Made by a program: the position numbers and the translations under genes. The notes beneath the pieces are model-generated. The model ran no database searches and was not told where the DNA came from. It was given only the letters and a program-made list of their open reading frames with translations. From Piezodorus guildinii (taxonomy: Eukaryota > Arthropoda > Insecta > Hemiptera > Pentatomidae), in the NCBI GenBank assembly GCA_023052935.1, contig CM041292.1, forward strand, positions 132,818,951-132,882,950: a stretch of DNA of 64,000 bases, given 5' to 3'. Below, piece after piece: positions 21,772 to 32,720 of this stretch (the stretch's first letter is position 1; the number at the start of each line of letters is the position of its first letter).

Positions 21772-22497
21772 ATGATAATAGGCTTACCGAACCCGAAGGT
21801 TCGATGCCGATACCACCAAATTCCGCCTACACATACTCGTCCAATGCTCACCGTTCAAGCCCAAGCCCCAGAGATCAGCCTTAAAGCAATCCTCCCATCG
21901 ACGCTTCGGCCTACCTATCGGACGTCTACTAGTCGGATCAGCGAATACCAACTTTCTCGGAATCCGATCCTCACCGAGCCCAACAACTTTACTCGCCCAT
22001 TTGAGTCTCCGCGATGCTATCAACTCAATTATATTCACAGGGTACAAATTCCGCGGACCTTCTAAAGTCCCCAGTGGCCTCATCTCACTCGGACCAAATA
22101 TTTTACGCAGTACCTTATTTTACCGAAAACCTTAAGCCGTTGTTCATTCTTTAAAGTAAGCGGCCACGTTTCACATCCGCAAAGAACCGTCGGAAGAATA
22201 ATAGTTTTATAAATTCTAACCTTTAAGTTTTTAGAAAGAAGCCGCGAGCTAAGTAATTTAGCAACTGAATAATAACACGCATTTCCCGCCTTTAACCGGG
22301 TCTTTATTTCTTCCTGGATGTCATTTTTTCTAGTCATCATTGAACCTAAGTACTTGAATTTCTCTACTTGCTCAAAAGTATGCTCTGATATATCAATATA
22401 ACTAAGATCGCCACTGTTTCTGCTACTAATCATATATTTCGTCTTATCGGTATTTATTTCGAGTCCTATTTCCTTACCGGTTTTTATTAGCACACTT
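21772..22497 (-). pseudogene. RTE-like LINE fragment: reverse transcriptase C-terminal part
   Basis: The minus strand encodes, in two frames, the end of the RT palm and the C-terminal region: GLEINTDKTKYM, KFKYLGSMMTRKNDIQEEIK, YKTIILPTVLCGCETWPLT, then (after a frameshift near 22080) NIIELIASRRLKWASKVVG and GRPKRRWEDC. This wording is typical of the RTE-type 'endonuclease-reverse transcriptase' family in arthropods. The 3' end is at the low-coordinate side, with a short (TTATCA)-like tail at 21765-21780. There is no catalytic YADD, so it is non-functional. The same family is found at 25000-25522. Confidence 0.85.
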
Positions 22498-23094
22498 GTA
22501 TTTAGTTTTGTATGGTTTCCGTGTCAGCTCCGATGCACCTTTTTTCGGTAGTCTCTCTTCCCTCAAACTATAAAATTGAAATTTAATTATTGAAACAATA
22601 GTTTCTTAAATTAAAAATAAGTATTATTAAAACCGAAACCTTCAATTAACTATTTATTGTAAGGGCTTTTGAAATGAGTGAATTGGACAGACTACAGATA
22701 TCTGAGAAATCCAAACAAGAAGATTCCTGGAGCAACATTCACCATTGTACGAAGTTGAAAAGGCTAACAATATTTGAAGTGCTTTTGAAATGTAAGGAGG
22801 AGGGGAGATTTATTCAAAAGTTAAGAAAGGAACCTTACCCATCCATAGCCCTCTTATAAGCAATCATTACAGTTCTCTCACATTTTAGAGAATTTTTCGT
22901 TCCCTTCAATGCTTTATTACCAGATTTTCAGCGTTTCTATGGACTCGTTATTGTTGAGAAATCCCCTTATTTTTCCTCTTATAATGCTATATTCTTTTGT
23001 ATAATATTATCAATACATATTATTGTGATATCAATACCTGTACTTGTTATGTGATATCAGCTTTATACATCTCAATTGGTCCCGCTGGCGGTTA
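22498..23094. other. Spacer
   Basis: A short open frame at 22674-22859 (61 codons) has no recognised motif. Otherwise nothing. Confidence 0.4.
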
Positions 23095-23190
23095 AAGAAA
23101 ACCTTTGAAATATTCTTAACTATCTATTGCCTTGACAATGTCTCCACCCACATTGTGGGTAATCATTAGGGCTTCTTTCGGTAAGATAGC
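23095..23190 (+). repeat. PLE-like short repeat, degenerate
   Basis: Start box ggtcccgctggcggttaaag, then AT-rich, then a decayed end in which stem II is a perfect ACCCAC/GTGGGT hairpin (cacccacattgtgggtaatc) but the core reads CTAATGA and GAGAC instead of CTGATGA and GAAAC. Confidence 0.45.
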
Positions 23191-23404
23191 TAGGATAAGA
23201 CAAGTAGTTTTTAAAAAGCTTTTTAAAGTATTTTATAAATATTTCTTAATCAATGTGAATTATGATGGGCTATTTGATTAGGAAATCGTCTTTTTTGACA
23301 AATCCAAATCAGTTAGTATATCTGTAAAGAGAGTAAAAATTAGTACGTCTAAAAACATTAAGATACTTAAGTACTTTTAGAAAAAAAAATTCAAATGATA
23401 ATTA

Positions 23405-23490
23405 TTGAATTATGTTTAAACAATTAATAAGATATATTTGTGGCCAACGTTTCGGCTCTAGGATAGTATCATCCCTCATTTCATGCACGA
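23405..23490 (+). repeat. PLE-like short repeat, degenerate
   Basis: AT-rich stretch then gtggccaacgtttcggctct and catccctcatttcatg. Reverse-complemented, GAAACGTTGGCC is preserved, while CTGATGA has become GGATGAT. Confidence 0.4.
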
Positions 23491-23543
23491 CTTATTAAAC
23501 CAAAAGGAGTAGAATTATAATAAAAGATTTTTTTTTTTTTTTT

Positions 23544-23781
23544 AATGATGGAGTTTTTTTTGACCGTTGAGAAATTAGATGAGGAAGATGGTTGGGGGTG
23601 CGGTCATAAAATAGAAACACACATTTAAAACAAGTGTTATTTTAGTTATATAGGTCTATATATATGGCCTTCATGAAGGCCCACAATGTAGGCCGAAACG
23701 TCGGCACATAATTAAAATAGCACTTGTTTTAAATGTGTGTTTCTATTTTATGACCGCACCCCCAACCATCTTCCTCATCTA
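23544..23781. mobile_element. IRF-A foldback element, second copy
   Basis: Lead aatgatggagttttttttga at the left only; arms 23576-~23650 and ~23707-23781 are inverted copies (gaggaagatggttgggggtg against cacccccaaccatcttcctc). The centre is ggccttcatgaaggcc, which fuses two hammerhead-like ends and destroys CTGATGA. T-runs flank both sides, so the TSD cannot be read. No protein is encoded. Confidence 0.75.
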
Positions 23782-24539
23782 TTTTTTTTTTTTATTTATA
23801 TAAATTAGTTTGAACAGCATTAAACGAAAATCTGTCTGAAGTGAATCATTGGTCAATTTCTTTCTTCTTTATATGTTAATGTAGATGAGGAAGTACATTT
23901 GTTATACGGAAAATATGGTTTCGATTCTCATTGATGGAAAGCATGAGTTAAAACTTATGGCGTATTACAAATATGTAATTTTTAAAATAAGGCTGAATAA
24001 AGGCTTGGCGTTTTTAGCTTCTGAACATGATGGAATTTACGAGGTAAAAAGCAGAGAGGAGGTAAAAGTGTTATACCACTCTCCCGACTCATCTTTATGT
24101 CACTTTCTGTTTATCCCAAGGGGTTCCTCACCCCTCTTACCGAGATCCGGGATGTTGGCCCCTCTACCCCAAAACGTCATAAAACTTTCTTCCAGTTCGG
24201 GGCTGATAAGGGCTAGGTAAGGCCTTAGGGAGGGCCCTGTCACAACTTCCCTTTTATTTTTACTAATTCAACGGAACCAAGGATAAAGAAGAAAAAAAAA
24301 AAAAGAAAAAAATAAGCTAAAATGAAATAGTCCTACTTTTATTAGAAGGAAACAACGCTCACAAAACAAAAAACAAGCAACGACGCTCTATATTTCTCAG
24401 TTTTAGACGAGCTATGATCAGAAAGGATAAAGCAAATAAAATCAAAAAGTATTTCTATATAGATGTAATCAATACTTAATTATGTACCGAACTTATGTGG
24501 TACTAGTTTCAAATTATATTAAAAATAGTACCAGAGCAA
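23782..24539. other. Spacer with an open frame of 111 codons
   Basis: The frame at 23885-24220 (+) has no recognised domain. Its 3' half coincides with a GC-richer block (24100-24240) of unknown origin. I do not call it a gene. Confidence 0.35.
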
Positions 24540-25585
24540 TGGCTTTTTACTTTCACTTCCCTATATAGTAAGGAAAAGTATTGCCATTGTAAAAATTTTC
24601 GAATTCAAGTTTTCACCGAAAATACACGATTTATGGCCTCCTGAGTCCAAATGACCAAGTCTAGCACAGAAACGAAATGTCTTACGAATCTGGAATTATA
24701 TATTTCAGAAAACTTTACGCCCGAGGTATTACAGCAATTTTTTCACTAAGATCAGCTGACTGGAAGTTGTACTTTATAAGATGCATTTTGCTCATTTTTA
24801 CGATTTTCTCAAAAACGGCTGTAACGATATTGATTAAACTCGCAGTATGGATGTAAAACTTACTAGACTTTAATTTGATGTAGGTTTTATTTTGATTGAA
24901 ATATTCTGACAGGACTTAAATACCGATATTTGAAATTTTCTTTCTCTTAAGTGACTTTAGTTTTGTTGGTTTAAAAAAAATAGGCATATCATCTTGTTAA
25001 TAATAATAATAGGCTTAGCGAACCCGAAGGCTCGATGCCGATACCACCAAATTCCGCCTACACAGACTCGTCCAATGTTCACCATTCAAGCCCAAGCTCC
25101 CGAGATCAGCCTTAACGCAATCCTCCCATCTCCGCCTCGGCCTACCTTTTGGACGCCTACCAGTCGGATCAGCAAATACCAACTTTCTCGGAATCCGCTC
25201 GTCATCGAGCCCAACAACTTTACTCGCCCATTTGAGTCTCCGCGATGCAATCAGCTCAATTATATTCACAGGATGCAAGTTCCGCAATTCCGCGTTGTGC
25301 AACCTTCTAAACTCCCCAGTGGCCTCATCTCTCTTTGGACCAAATATTTTACGCAATACCTTATTTTCGAAAACCTTAAGCCGTTGTTCATCCTTCAAAG
25401 TAAGCTGCCACGTTTCACATTCGTAAAGAACCGTTGGAAGAATAATAGTTTTATAAATTCTAATCTTTAAGTTTTTAGATAGAAGTCGCGAACTAAGTAA
25501 CTTAGCAACTGAATAATAACACGCATATCATCTTGTTAGCATTGATAAAATTATAAAAGCTAAATATGCAAGTTGGGTTAATATG
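24540..25585 (+). repeat. R1 interspersed repeat interrupted by an RTE fragment
   Basis: Starts actttcacttccctatatag and proceeds through the R1 landmarks to catcttgtta, where the RTE fragment enters; it resumes with gcattgataaaattat at 25538. The right terminal part is missing. Confidence 0.75.
25000..25522 (-). pseudogene. RTE-like LINE 3' fragment inside R1, 16-bp TSD
   Basis: The minus strand encodes a C-terminal RT-associated region: EQRLKVFENKVLRKIFGPKR, NIIELIASRRLKWASKVVG, GRPRRRWEDCVKADLGSLGL. The 3' end carries a (TTATTA) tail (25000-25011 on the plus strand). The TSD gcatatcatcttgtta is at 24984-24999 and 25523-25538. The fragment is 5'-truncated and lacks the catalytic palm. Closely related to 21772-22497. 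Confidence 0.88.
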
Positions 25586-26035
25586 GTAAACCCATTTAAA
25601 AACATCAGGTACACGCAACAGACGATTTCTTTGACGTCCCAAGTTAAAATATAGCTTTAAATAAACTTGAAATTCAAAAGATACGTACATAGATATTTCA
25701 TATTATATTATATTATATCAATGAAAACATTTGTTTTAAATAAAAATATATAACAACAGATATATAAACGGCCTTTTCATCCCTCTGCATTTAAAAACTT
25801 ATCAGCTAAAAAGTTTTCCAAAATCATTAGCTTTACGGTATATTACACATCTATATGAAGATTCTTATTAACACAATACAAATTTAACATGGATAAACAT
25901 TCTGATGTTTTCACCGCCAGTTAGTTATCATTTTCATTCATATTTTATATTCAGCCAAACAAGGAGAAATGGTTGGTAATTTTTTGGATTGTTAACAAAG
26001 GTACTAAGTATTCGAAATGCCCAATGTATAAATGT
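25586..26035. other. AT-rich spacer
   Basis: Nothing recognised. Confidence 0.45.
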
Positions 26036-26113
26036 TTTCGCGTGGTCATAAAAATAGTAAAAAACTATTTATTATCCAACGTTTCGACCCACGTTGCAGG
26101 TCTTAATCAGGGC
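26036..26113 (+). repeat. PLE-like short repeat (family B)
   Basis: cgcgtggtcataaaaatag, aactatttattatccaacg, then the reversed hammerhead-like end at 26075-26113. Minus strand: CTGATTA (G8 changed to T), A, GACC...GGTC, GAAACGTT. Stem II is perfect, but the core is inactivated by the G8 change. Confidence 0.55.
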
Positions 26114-26200
26114 TTCTCTCCACAAATAAGGATTTTTTATGAATGCCACCAGAACAATCTCATACTTCAATATAAACGATTTCGGTCCTCATAAATCTAT

Positions 26201-26461
26201 ATGTTTATTCCATACCTAACATATTACAACAATGATGTATTAATAGACCCTAGACAATATAACAGTTTTCTAGTTTATATAAATAGTTTACCATTGAAAT
26301 ATAAATATATTTCATTTTATGACATGAGGAGTAAGGTAGCTAATTGGCTGGGGGACGGCACTTACGGCCTAACTAGACGTCAGTTTGCAGAGCTAACTTA
26401 TCCACAGCCTCCTCCAACCGACATCCAATTATGGCGTAGTCCAATTATCAGTTCTTGCTAA
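26201..26461 (+). other. Open frame of 86 codons, unassigned
   Basis: It begins just after the PLE-like repeat and has ordinary composition, with YNSFLVYINSLPLKYKY and GDGTYGLTRRQFAEL. I recognise no domain, signal or zinc motif, and there is no obvious promoter or splice context. It may be a relic of a mobile-element protein or chance. Confidence 0.2.
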
Positions 26462-26689
26462 CTTCTAGGATGTGATCTACTTGCTCAGGAACTCAGGAAC
26501 TAGGCAATTCTCATACCCAGGAATTACTAGTGCATTCGTTAGCAGTATGTTAACTGAATCTACAAAGCGTTGAAACAATATGGGGATGATATATTTTGCT
26601 GAGTCAGGAACAGAAATCCACGCCACATACTTCATTATGAAGTAAATTTAGAATAAATGGTTTCAACGAACTTACTCAAAAGTTTTTTT

Positions 26690-27480
26690 GTTTTTTTTTT
26701 TAAATATATTTATTAATATTTACAAATGTACAATAAAATACATTTAGTAAATGTGATAAAATACATACTGTCATGATTCACATGTAGAGATACTACCTAT
26801 TGGCAGCACTCCAAAAACTATGCTAAACTAGAAGGTTTCGGGCAATCTTCTTTTTAGACGCATCAGAGGATTATCAGGGATTGTAGAGGGAGCAAGGATT
26901 GAAACTAGTGGGTTAGAGTGGGAATGGAGTTTGTCATGAAAGGAGGGGTACCTGGTACGCGCCAAGTCAGCAACATAGGGAACGTTAAGGTCTTTATGGA
27001 TGAGTTTATTTGTGACAAAATAAGGAGCATTGGGGATTTTTAGAAGGATTTTTTATTGTAAGGATTGGAGACGAGAAGAATTTGATGGTTTAGTAAAGCC
27101 CTGAATCTCTACATCGTAAATCCATATCGGTCTTATAATATTCATGTAGATGAGCCTTTTATACTAAGTAGAAGGTTTGAGCGTTTGTCCAATTAGTGTT
27201 GAAGCAGCAGAAAACGTCGAGTAGTTTCTTGTCGTTTCAGTCTTGTATAAGGGTTCTAAGTAAGACGTTTGTCAAGGTGCAGTCCTAGATATCGGTTCTG
27301 TTCAACAGGGACAAGAGGGTTGTTATTGAAGGATACAGTTGGACAGGATATCATAGGTTTACGACGAAGGGTACATACAAGTGTCATCAGCATAGTTAGA
27401 AAGGAAAGTGTTAAGATGGGATGGGATATCAACCGATATCTAGGACTGCACCTTGACAAACGTCTTACTTAGACCCTTAT
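26690..27480 (-). pseudogene. LINE J2 3' fragment with inverted 5' segment
   Basis: The T-run at 26685-26700 is the reversed poly(A) tail, followed by a J2 3'UTR parallel to 9568-9900 and minus-strand RT C-terminal coding (TLRRKPMISCPTVSFNN, YLGLHLDKRLT). At the far end the segment ctaagtaagacgtttgtcaa (27257-27276) reappears inverted at ~27450-27470, so ~50 bp occurs in both orientations. This is the pattern left by twin priming. Non-functional. Confidence 0.75.
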
Positions 27481-27665
27481 ACAATGGGATAAACTGTATA
27501 AAAAATTGGTCCTAAAACACTATACAAATACTGATTAAAAAGGTATGAATAGGAAGCTGACCAGATCAAGGATCATTTTTATTATTGTTAGATTTATTTT
27601 TAATTCAAACACGAACCAAGAAGAGGGCTTGCTAAAGGATATCATAAAATAAAGCCCTTTTAAAG

Positions 27666-27724
27666 ATCAAGTTGGGTGGTACCGACCGTTTCGATGTACC
27701 TCATGTCTGAAATACCAACTTGAT
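27666..27724. repeat. Hairpin with 10-bp perfect arms and a GAAAC-like loop
   Basis: atcaagttgg (27666-27675) pairs with ccaacttgat (27715-27724). On the minus strand the loop reads CATGAGGTACATCGAAACGG and then TCGGTACC, which recalls the GAAACGTCGG end of the hammerhead-like repeats without the CTGATGA core. Confidence 0.5.
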
Positions 27725-27926
27725 TGATACCCTATTCCGAGATTAGTGCCTAAAACCTGTAAAACATTGTAGCTCACACGTGCGGTATCGCCTTTATTGG
27801 TGACTAGATACTTCAAGTTTGCCTCCTTCTTAAATTGAGGTCGGTGAGAGTTCACGAAATTAGCGGGGTAGGAGGAAGGCATATTTAAAAAAATGAAATC
27901 GGATAATAAAATCGAATATTACTTTT

Positions 27927-28110
27927 CATTTATTCTACTTGAGGGAGCTCCATTTAATATTTCTTTTCTTATACTCAAAATAACATTCACCAACTTCCAT
28001 AATTACTTATTCTTTTCAAAATTTAATTTCATCTTATTGACGTTTCAGGGTTTTGTCTCCATTTTCAAGGTATTTTATGTTGTTCCAAAAGCTCATCTAT
28101 TTTGGTTTAT
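27927..28110 (+). repeat. IRF-C repeat, single arm
   Basis: Shares with the inverted element at 61945-62300 the order: gagggagctccatttaat, caacttccataattactta, gacgtttcagggttttgt, ctccattttcaaggtatttt. Minus strand reads CTTGAAAATGG...CCCTGAAACGTC, a hammerhead-like layout without CTGATGA. Confidence 0.5.
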
Positions 28111-28894
28111 CATTTTCAATAATGAAACTTTGTAATCAAAACAAACAATTTGTGCCGACGACCACCGTACGTGGTGGCTATTCCCTGAAACTACTAGACC
28201 ATTATTTGTTTTTAATTTGCCAAAAAATAAAGAGATCCAACGATGATAATAACACCAAGACGTTGTACAATTGGTTATTTTTAAAATGGCGGCCGATTTA
28301 AAGTGAATTAAATCAATAACTCAGTTATTTTTTAAGATAGAGAAAAATTTATTAGTGTTTCTTAACCAAAAAACAGTGAATAATTATAAACAAATTTTAC
28401 CCATAAATATGCCTATAACTCAGTTATTTTGAAGATAGAGAAAACTATGTATGGAGTATTAGAAACAGTAAAGCATGATAAAAAAAAAAAAAAAAAGGGA
28501 AAAGAAGTTTTGTTCTTCAATGCCGGAGTTTATTTGGAATATACAAGAATGGAGAAAATAAATGTTTTAAAGGAACAAACAACGATAGTCGTAAATAAAG
28601 AAAGCAAAAAAATACAGGAATAAAAAAACACACAAAAAAACATCAGATTAAGGTCAATCGGCGACCTCTTACTGCTTATTTACTAGTCCCTAGGTAAGCT
28701 ATGTTTGAATAATAATAAATAAATTCTTTATTATACTTAATTAATAAAATTCTTTATTAATACGTTATCGTTGCTCTAGTAGCGTTTAGTAACACCAATT
28801 ATAAACAAATAAATAATAAAAAACTTGAACATTATTTGTGTTTTGTATCTAACTTTATTGTATATAGAGCTAATTAAGAAAATATCATAACCGA
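28111..28894. other. AT-rich spacer
   Basis: Short A-rich frames only (for example 28429-28623, lysine-rich over a poly(A) run). Nothing recognised. Confidence 0.45.
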
Positions 28895-29305
28895 AGATTG
28901 AACATAGCAAAACATCAAAGCGTGAACTTCAAGAGTTTGAATATTTTTGTAATTCGGGCCATGAAGCATATCTGACAAATATAATTTAGAAAACTAATTA
29001 ATTAAGAGATTAAATAAATAAAAGAATATAAAGGCAAGAGAAACGGTACAAGGAGGTCTTTCAGCAGAGGTTATACAAAGATAAATTTTAATCAAGAAGA
29101 TGATTAAGAACTTAAAGGACAGTATTTCATACAAATGACGTAAAAAGACTAAGATTATTCTGAAGGAGTAAATAAGGGGAAAGTCCTGGTTTTAAAGATA
29201 TAACAGAAGGAAGATCCTGAATTATTACTAAAAATATTTAGTGGGAACATCATATCGCGGAAGTTTTGACTAATGGTAGTATTTTTTATATTTGTATATA
29301 TATTT
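28895..29305 (+). repeat. Long direct repeat, copy 1
   Basis: About 400 bp closely repeated at 32141-32545 in the same orientation: aactaattaattaagagatt, agacagtatttcatacaaat-type blocks, gacgtaaaaagactaagatt, ggaagatcctgaattattac, gttttgactaatgg. No LTR-type TG...CA ends, primer site or polypurine tract is clear. It may be an element present twice or a local duplication. Confidence 0.75.
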
Positions 29306-29334
29306 TATATTTGTATTATATTTTCATATAATAA

Positions 29335-29540
29335 TAAATAAAGCTTTATTGACATATTTTCAATATACAAAAGTATCTCCCTTATGGGAGGTAACATAAG
29401 GAGTCTAGTGTACGGTACAAAATATTTATAATCAATAAAATAAAACTTCTGATGATTTTTAAAACCAAAGCATAAAATAAACCTTTAAGAAACAGAAATA
29501 TAAGAAGAACTAATATTTATATCCATTTTATTATTTTTTA
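29335..29540 (-). repeat. LINE 3'-end-like repeat
   Basis: aataaataaagctttattga followed by atacaaaagtatctccctta and ggaggtaacataagg is laid out like the reversed 3'UTR at 58850-59060. No coding part is seen. Confidence 0.4.
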
Positions 29541-30984
29541 ATTTTATATCATCATCACTGCCTCAACCTTTCTCCATAAGTGACGCACAGTGGTTAAAAG
29601 ATGAAATAAAACCTAAAAATGTGAAGCTTTTCTTTTTTGTTTAACATATCTCGACTCGTTTTAACAAACAACATCCTAAACTATAATTCTACCAAAAGCT
29701 TTAGTAAAAAATATAACCTGAAGAATGGTCCCTCCCATTTTGTAATTGTATAAATAAAGGCATAAAAGCCCTTGAAATGTTAATAGTGCATGCAGCGCAC
29801 ATAAAAATATTCCTTAGAATACCTTCGGGTGATAAAAGGACAAATATATGTGACTATGTACATATCGTATTTGTATTGTACTGGGTAAAATAATAAAAAA
29901 AAAAAAATGTTTCGAGCCAGCCTACTGGATACTTCAATGGATGATGGATATGATTAGTGCGGCCAATCTACAGTTGGGGACCAATTACACTGATATTAGC
30001 CAAGCCATTAAACTGTCGAGGCAAAATTTCGGGCGCACATTAAATTAGCCTCCGGGCGCTAAAAGAGCTGAGGCAACCCAGGTCCTATGCATCAGCCCAA
30101 GGTGGACTCCAGGCAATAAATCTGTCTTGGTTAATTAGCGAAAGTCAGCTAATCGTCGGGATACAACTTCCTTGCTTAGTTGGTTAGCAGCTATCCATCA
30201 GTTAGGAGGAAAAAAATGGACACAGCCTATCAGAGGTAGCTGAGAACCTTAAATGGTACCTATCAATTACATCTTCCCTATTCATAGAGAGTAATTTAAA
30301 GTGGTTTCTAGCCTCAAAATAAGTGAAGTTGACCTAATCCATTATTTTTTCCATTCCGTCTGTCAAGTAAGCAAAGGAGATTACTTGGCCCCACTCCGAA
30401 AAGTGTGCAGTGTAGTCCCCTCCTAAGCAGACTCAGTGCTGATGGAGAGATAAAATAGAAAACACCTGGGCTGAAGGACGAGACCCTTAAGTTCTAACGG
30501 TGTGTTACCTGTGAAAATTAGTTTCTGTAGCAAAAGAAAACGAAACTTCCACACTTTGACGGGTCTAAGTATTTAATAACAAATTATTAACTTTGATTGG
30601 CGTCAGGATTAATAATGGGGAAAAATAAGAGGGAGATAAAGGTTAGAACATTATTACTAGATTAAAAAAAAAGAAGTAATAAACCATAGTTCCAGAAATT
30701 CGGACCTCATCAAATGACACAGTTAACTACTAAAATTGTAAACATCTCAAAATTTTGATAATAAATGATAAATACCGGCAACGACAAAAGAGAGCGACAT
30801 ATGCTTATTCAGACGCATAAATAAATGTTACCAGATCTCAAAGTACACAATGATAAGATACTAACAAAGTTTTCTTATTTTAAATATACAGATCCTCCTA
30901 AAAACTAGACACATAATTTACAATTGTTTTTAAATAATCTAATCTACAATCAAATTATTTTTCGAGTTAAATAATTATTAGGAA
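29541..30984. other. Spacer with GC-richer block
   Basis: Positions 29905-30250 and 30340-30520 are GC-richer (for example cctccgggcgctaaaagagc). No long frame, tRNA-like box or shared family is identified. Confidence 0.35.
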
Positions 30985-31165
30985 GCGGCGTGTTCTAATA
31001 GAGGATAGAGCACTGACCTACTGGAGTCCAGGTCCCTGTTGCGAATCCTGGCTTTGAGAGAATAATATTTATTTCAGCTGTGAGGTGACACTCGGGTATG
31101 GAGACCCTCCTCGGGCACTCTCAGCCTCTAAACAGGGAGTGGAATAAATATAGAGTAAACACACA
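30985..31165 (+). repeat. tRNA-derived SINE-like sequence (tR-D)
   Basis: The head resembles a tRNA: ttctaatagaggatagagca as A-box region, then ctactggagtccaggtc and B-box-like tgttgcgaatcctgg at ~31038. The cloverleaf is not complete. The body includes gtatggagaccctcctcggg. Single copy in this window. Confidence 0.45.
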
Positions 31166-31554
31166 TATTGCACATTGCAAAAAGTATTATAAATGTATGA
31201 CGCATTACGCACCAGGCCTGAGATTGAGAACTTTCCGAAAATTTAGTGTCAATTGCAAATGATATCAATAAAAAAATCAAAAAGAGAAATATTTCTATAC
31301 AAATAGTGAACTGATTTAATGCCTATATACTGTATGATTAGAAATTATAAATGACTAAAAAAAAAAAATCTAAATTAGAGATTCTTATTCCCTTTTTAGA
31401 TTTTTCTTTACCTCAGGACATAAAGCAAAATAAATAATAATAATATATTTCAAGTTGACACAGTTCCTTCTACAAATATTTAGTTTAAATCAGATATAAA
31501 TACGAATATAAAATTATTGAATAATCAATAGTTGACAGCATAATTATAATAAAG
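31166..31554. other. AT-rich spacer
   Basis: Nothing recognised. Confidence 0.45.
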
Positions 31555-31697
31555 AATGAGATGGTTGAGGTGGCGGTCAATGAATGATCACAAATATAGT
31601 AAGAATAATTTATGGTTGCAAAAAATAAAAAAATATTAGTTGCAAAATAAACAGTTTTGACAATTTAATGACCGCTACTCGAACCAATTCATTCTAA
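31555..31697. mobile_element. Small inverted-repeat element with PLE-like start boxes
   Basis: gaatgagatggttgaggtgg plus cggtca at the left and its imperfect complement (tgaccgctactcgaaccaat then tcattc) at the right enclose ~80 bp. The ends carry the same GGTTG.GGTGGCGGTCA box that starts the PLE-like repeats. The hammerhead-like part is absent. Confidence 0.5.
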
Positions 31698-32140
31698 ATT
31701 ATATAATAAGTAATATTAATGAAGATAAAAAAAGTAAATGGAATAATATGAATATTGAATAATCAGGATTAACTGATAAACTAATGCAGCTAAATGCAAC
31801 TATAACTAGAGTCGGTTAAATTAACCAATCGTTGGCCTAAGTGATTAATAAATAATCAATTGGAGGGGGCAGAGGTTCATCCCACACATTAATAATAAAC
31901 TCAATGGTTAATGAAACATTCATGTTGAAACGTTAGAAAGCAATCCTGGGTTCAGATCAATCATTTTAACAAACCAAATAATCAGGCAGGAAAATACCCC
32001 AAACTAGAAAATTTTTAAAAAGTTTCTAGGTAAAACGATTCCGGTGGAGGGAAAGGAATAAAAAATAAATAAAGATTAAACAAATCATACACCTTTTGTA
32101 TATTAAACATACTCCAACACAAAATCTTTAAACTATAAAT
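31698..32140. other. Spacer with a weak tRNA-like block
   Basis: Around 31825-31885, ggcctaagtgattaat and gcagaggttcatcccac resemble A and B boxes, but no body or second copy is seen. Confidence 0.3.
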
Positions 32141-32545
32141 TGAAGAATATAGAACATAAAAAAAACAACATCAAAGCTTGAAAATGATACTTCTTCATGA
32201 TTTTGATTATCTTTATAATTCGACCATCAAACATGTCAGAAAACTAATTAATTAAGAGATTAAATAAATAAAAGAATATAAAGGCAATAAACGGTACAAA
32301 GAGATCTTTCAAGTGAGGCTATGTAAAGATAAATTTTAATCAAGAAGATGTTTAAGAACTTAAAAGACAGTATTTCATACAAATGACGTAAAAAGACTAA
32401 GATTAATCTGAAAGAGTCTAATAAGCGGAAAGTCCTGGTTTTTAACAGAAGGAAGATCCTGAATTATTACTAAAAATATTTAGAGAGATCATATCGCGCA
32501 AGTTTTGACTAATGGAAGTATTTTTTATATATTTATATTACAATT
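32141..32545 (+). repeat. Long direct repeat, copy 2
   Basis: Second copy of 28895-29305, with small indels (for example ggcaataaacgg against ggcaagagaaacgg). Confidence 0.75.
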
Positions 32546-32720
32546 TTAAATATTTACAATTAAACATATTTGATAAACTGGATACTTTGTTTACGGATCC
32601 ATCGGCATATTATCTAGGTGAAATTATCGATCTACTGATGTATCTTTACACATTTATTGAAATTTACACCTCTAAAAACTACAAATGGAAAATGAGAAAA
32701 AGTTACTAATATGATTTGAC

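Noticed and set aside
23885..24220. 111-codon frame as a host gene
   Set aside because: No domain, splice signals or promoter, and half of it lies in an unexplained GC-rich block.
28895..32545. LTR retrotransposon defined by the two direct repeats
   Set aside because: No TG...CA ends, primer-binding site, polypurine tract or gag-pol remains were seen between them.
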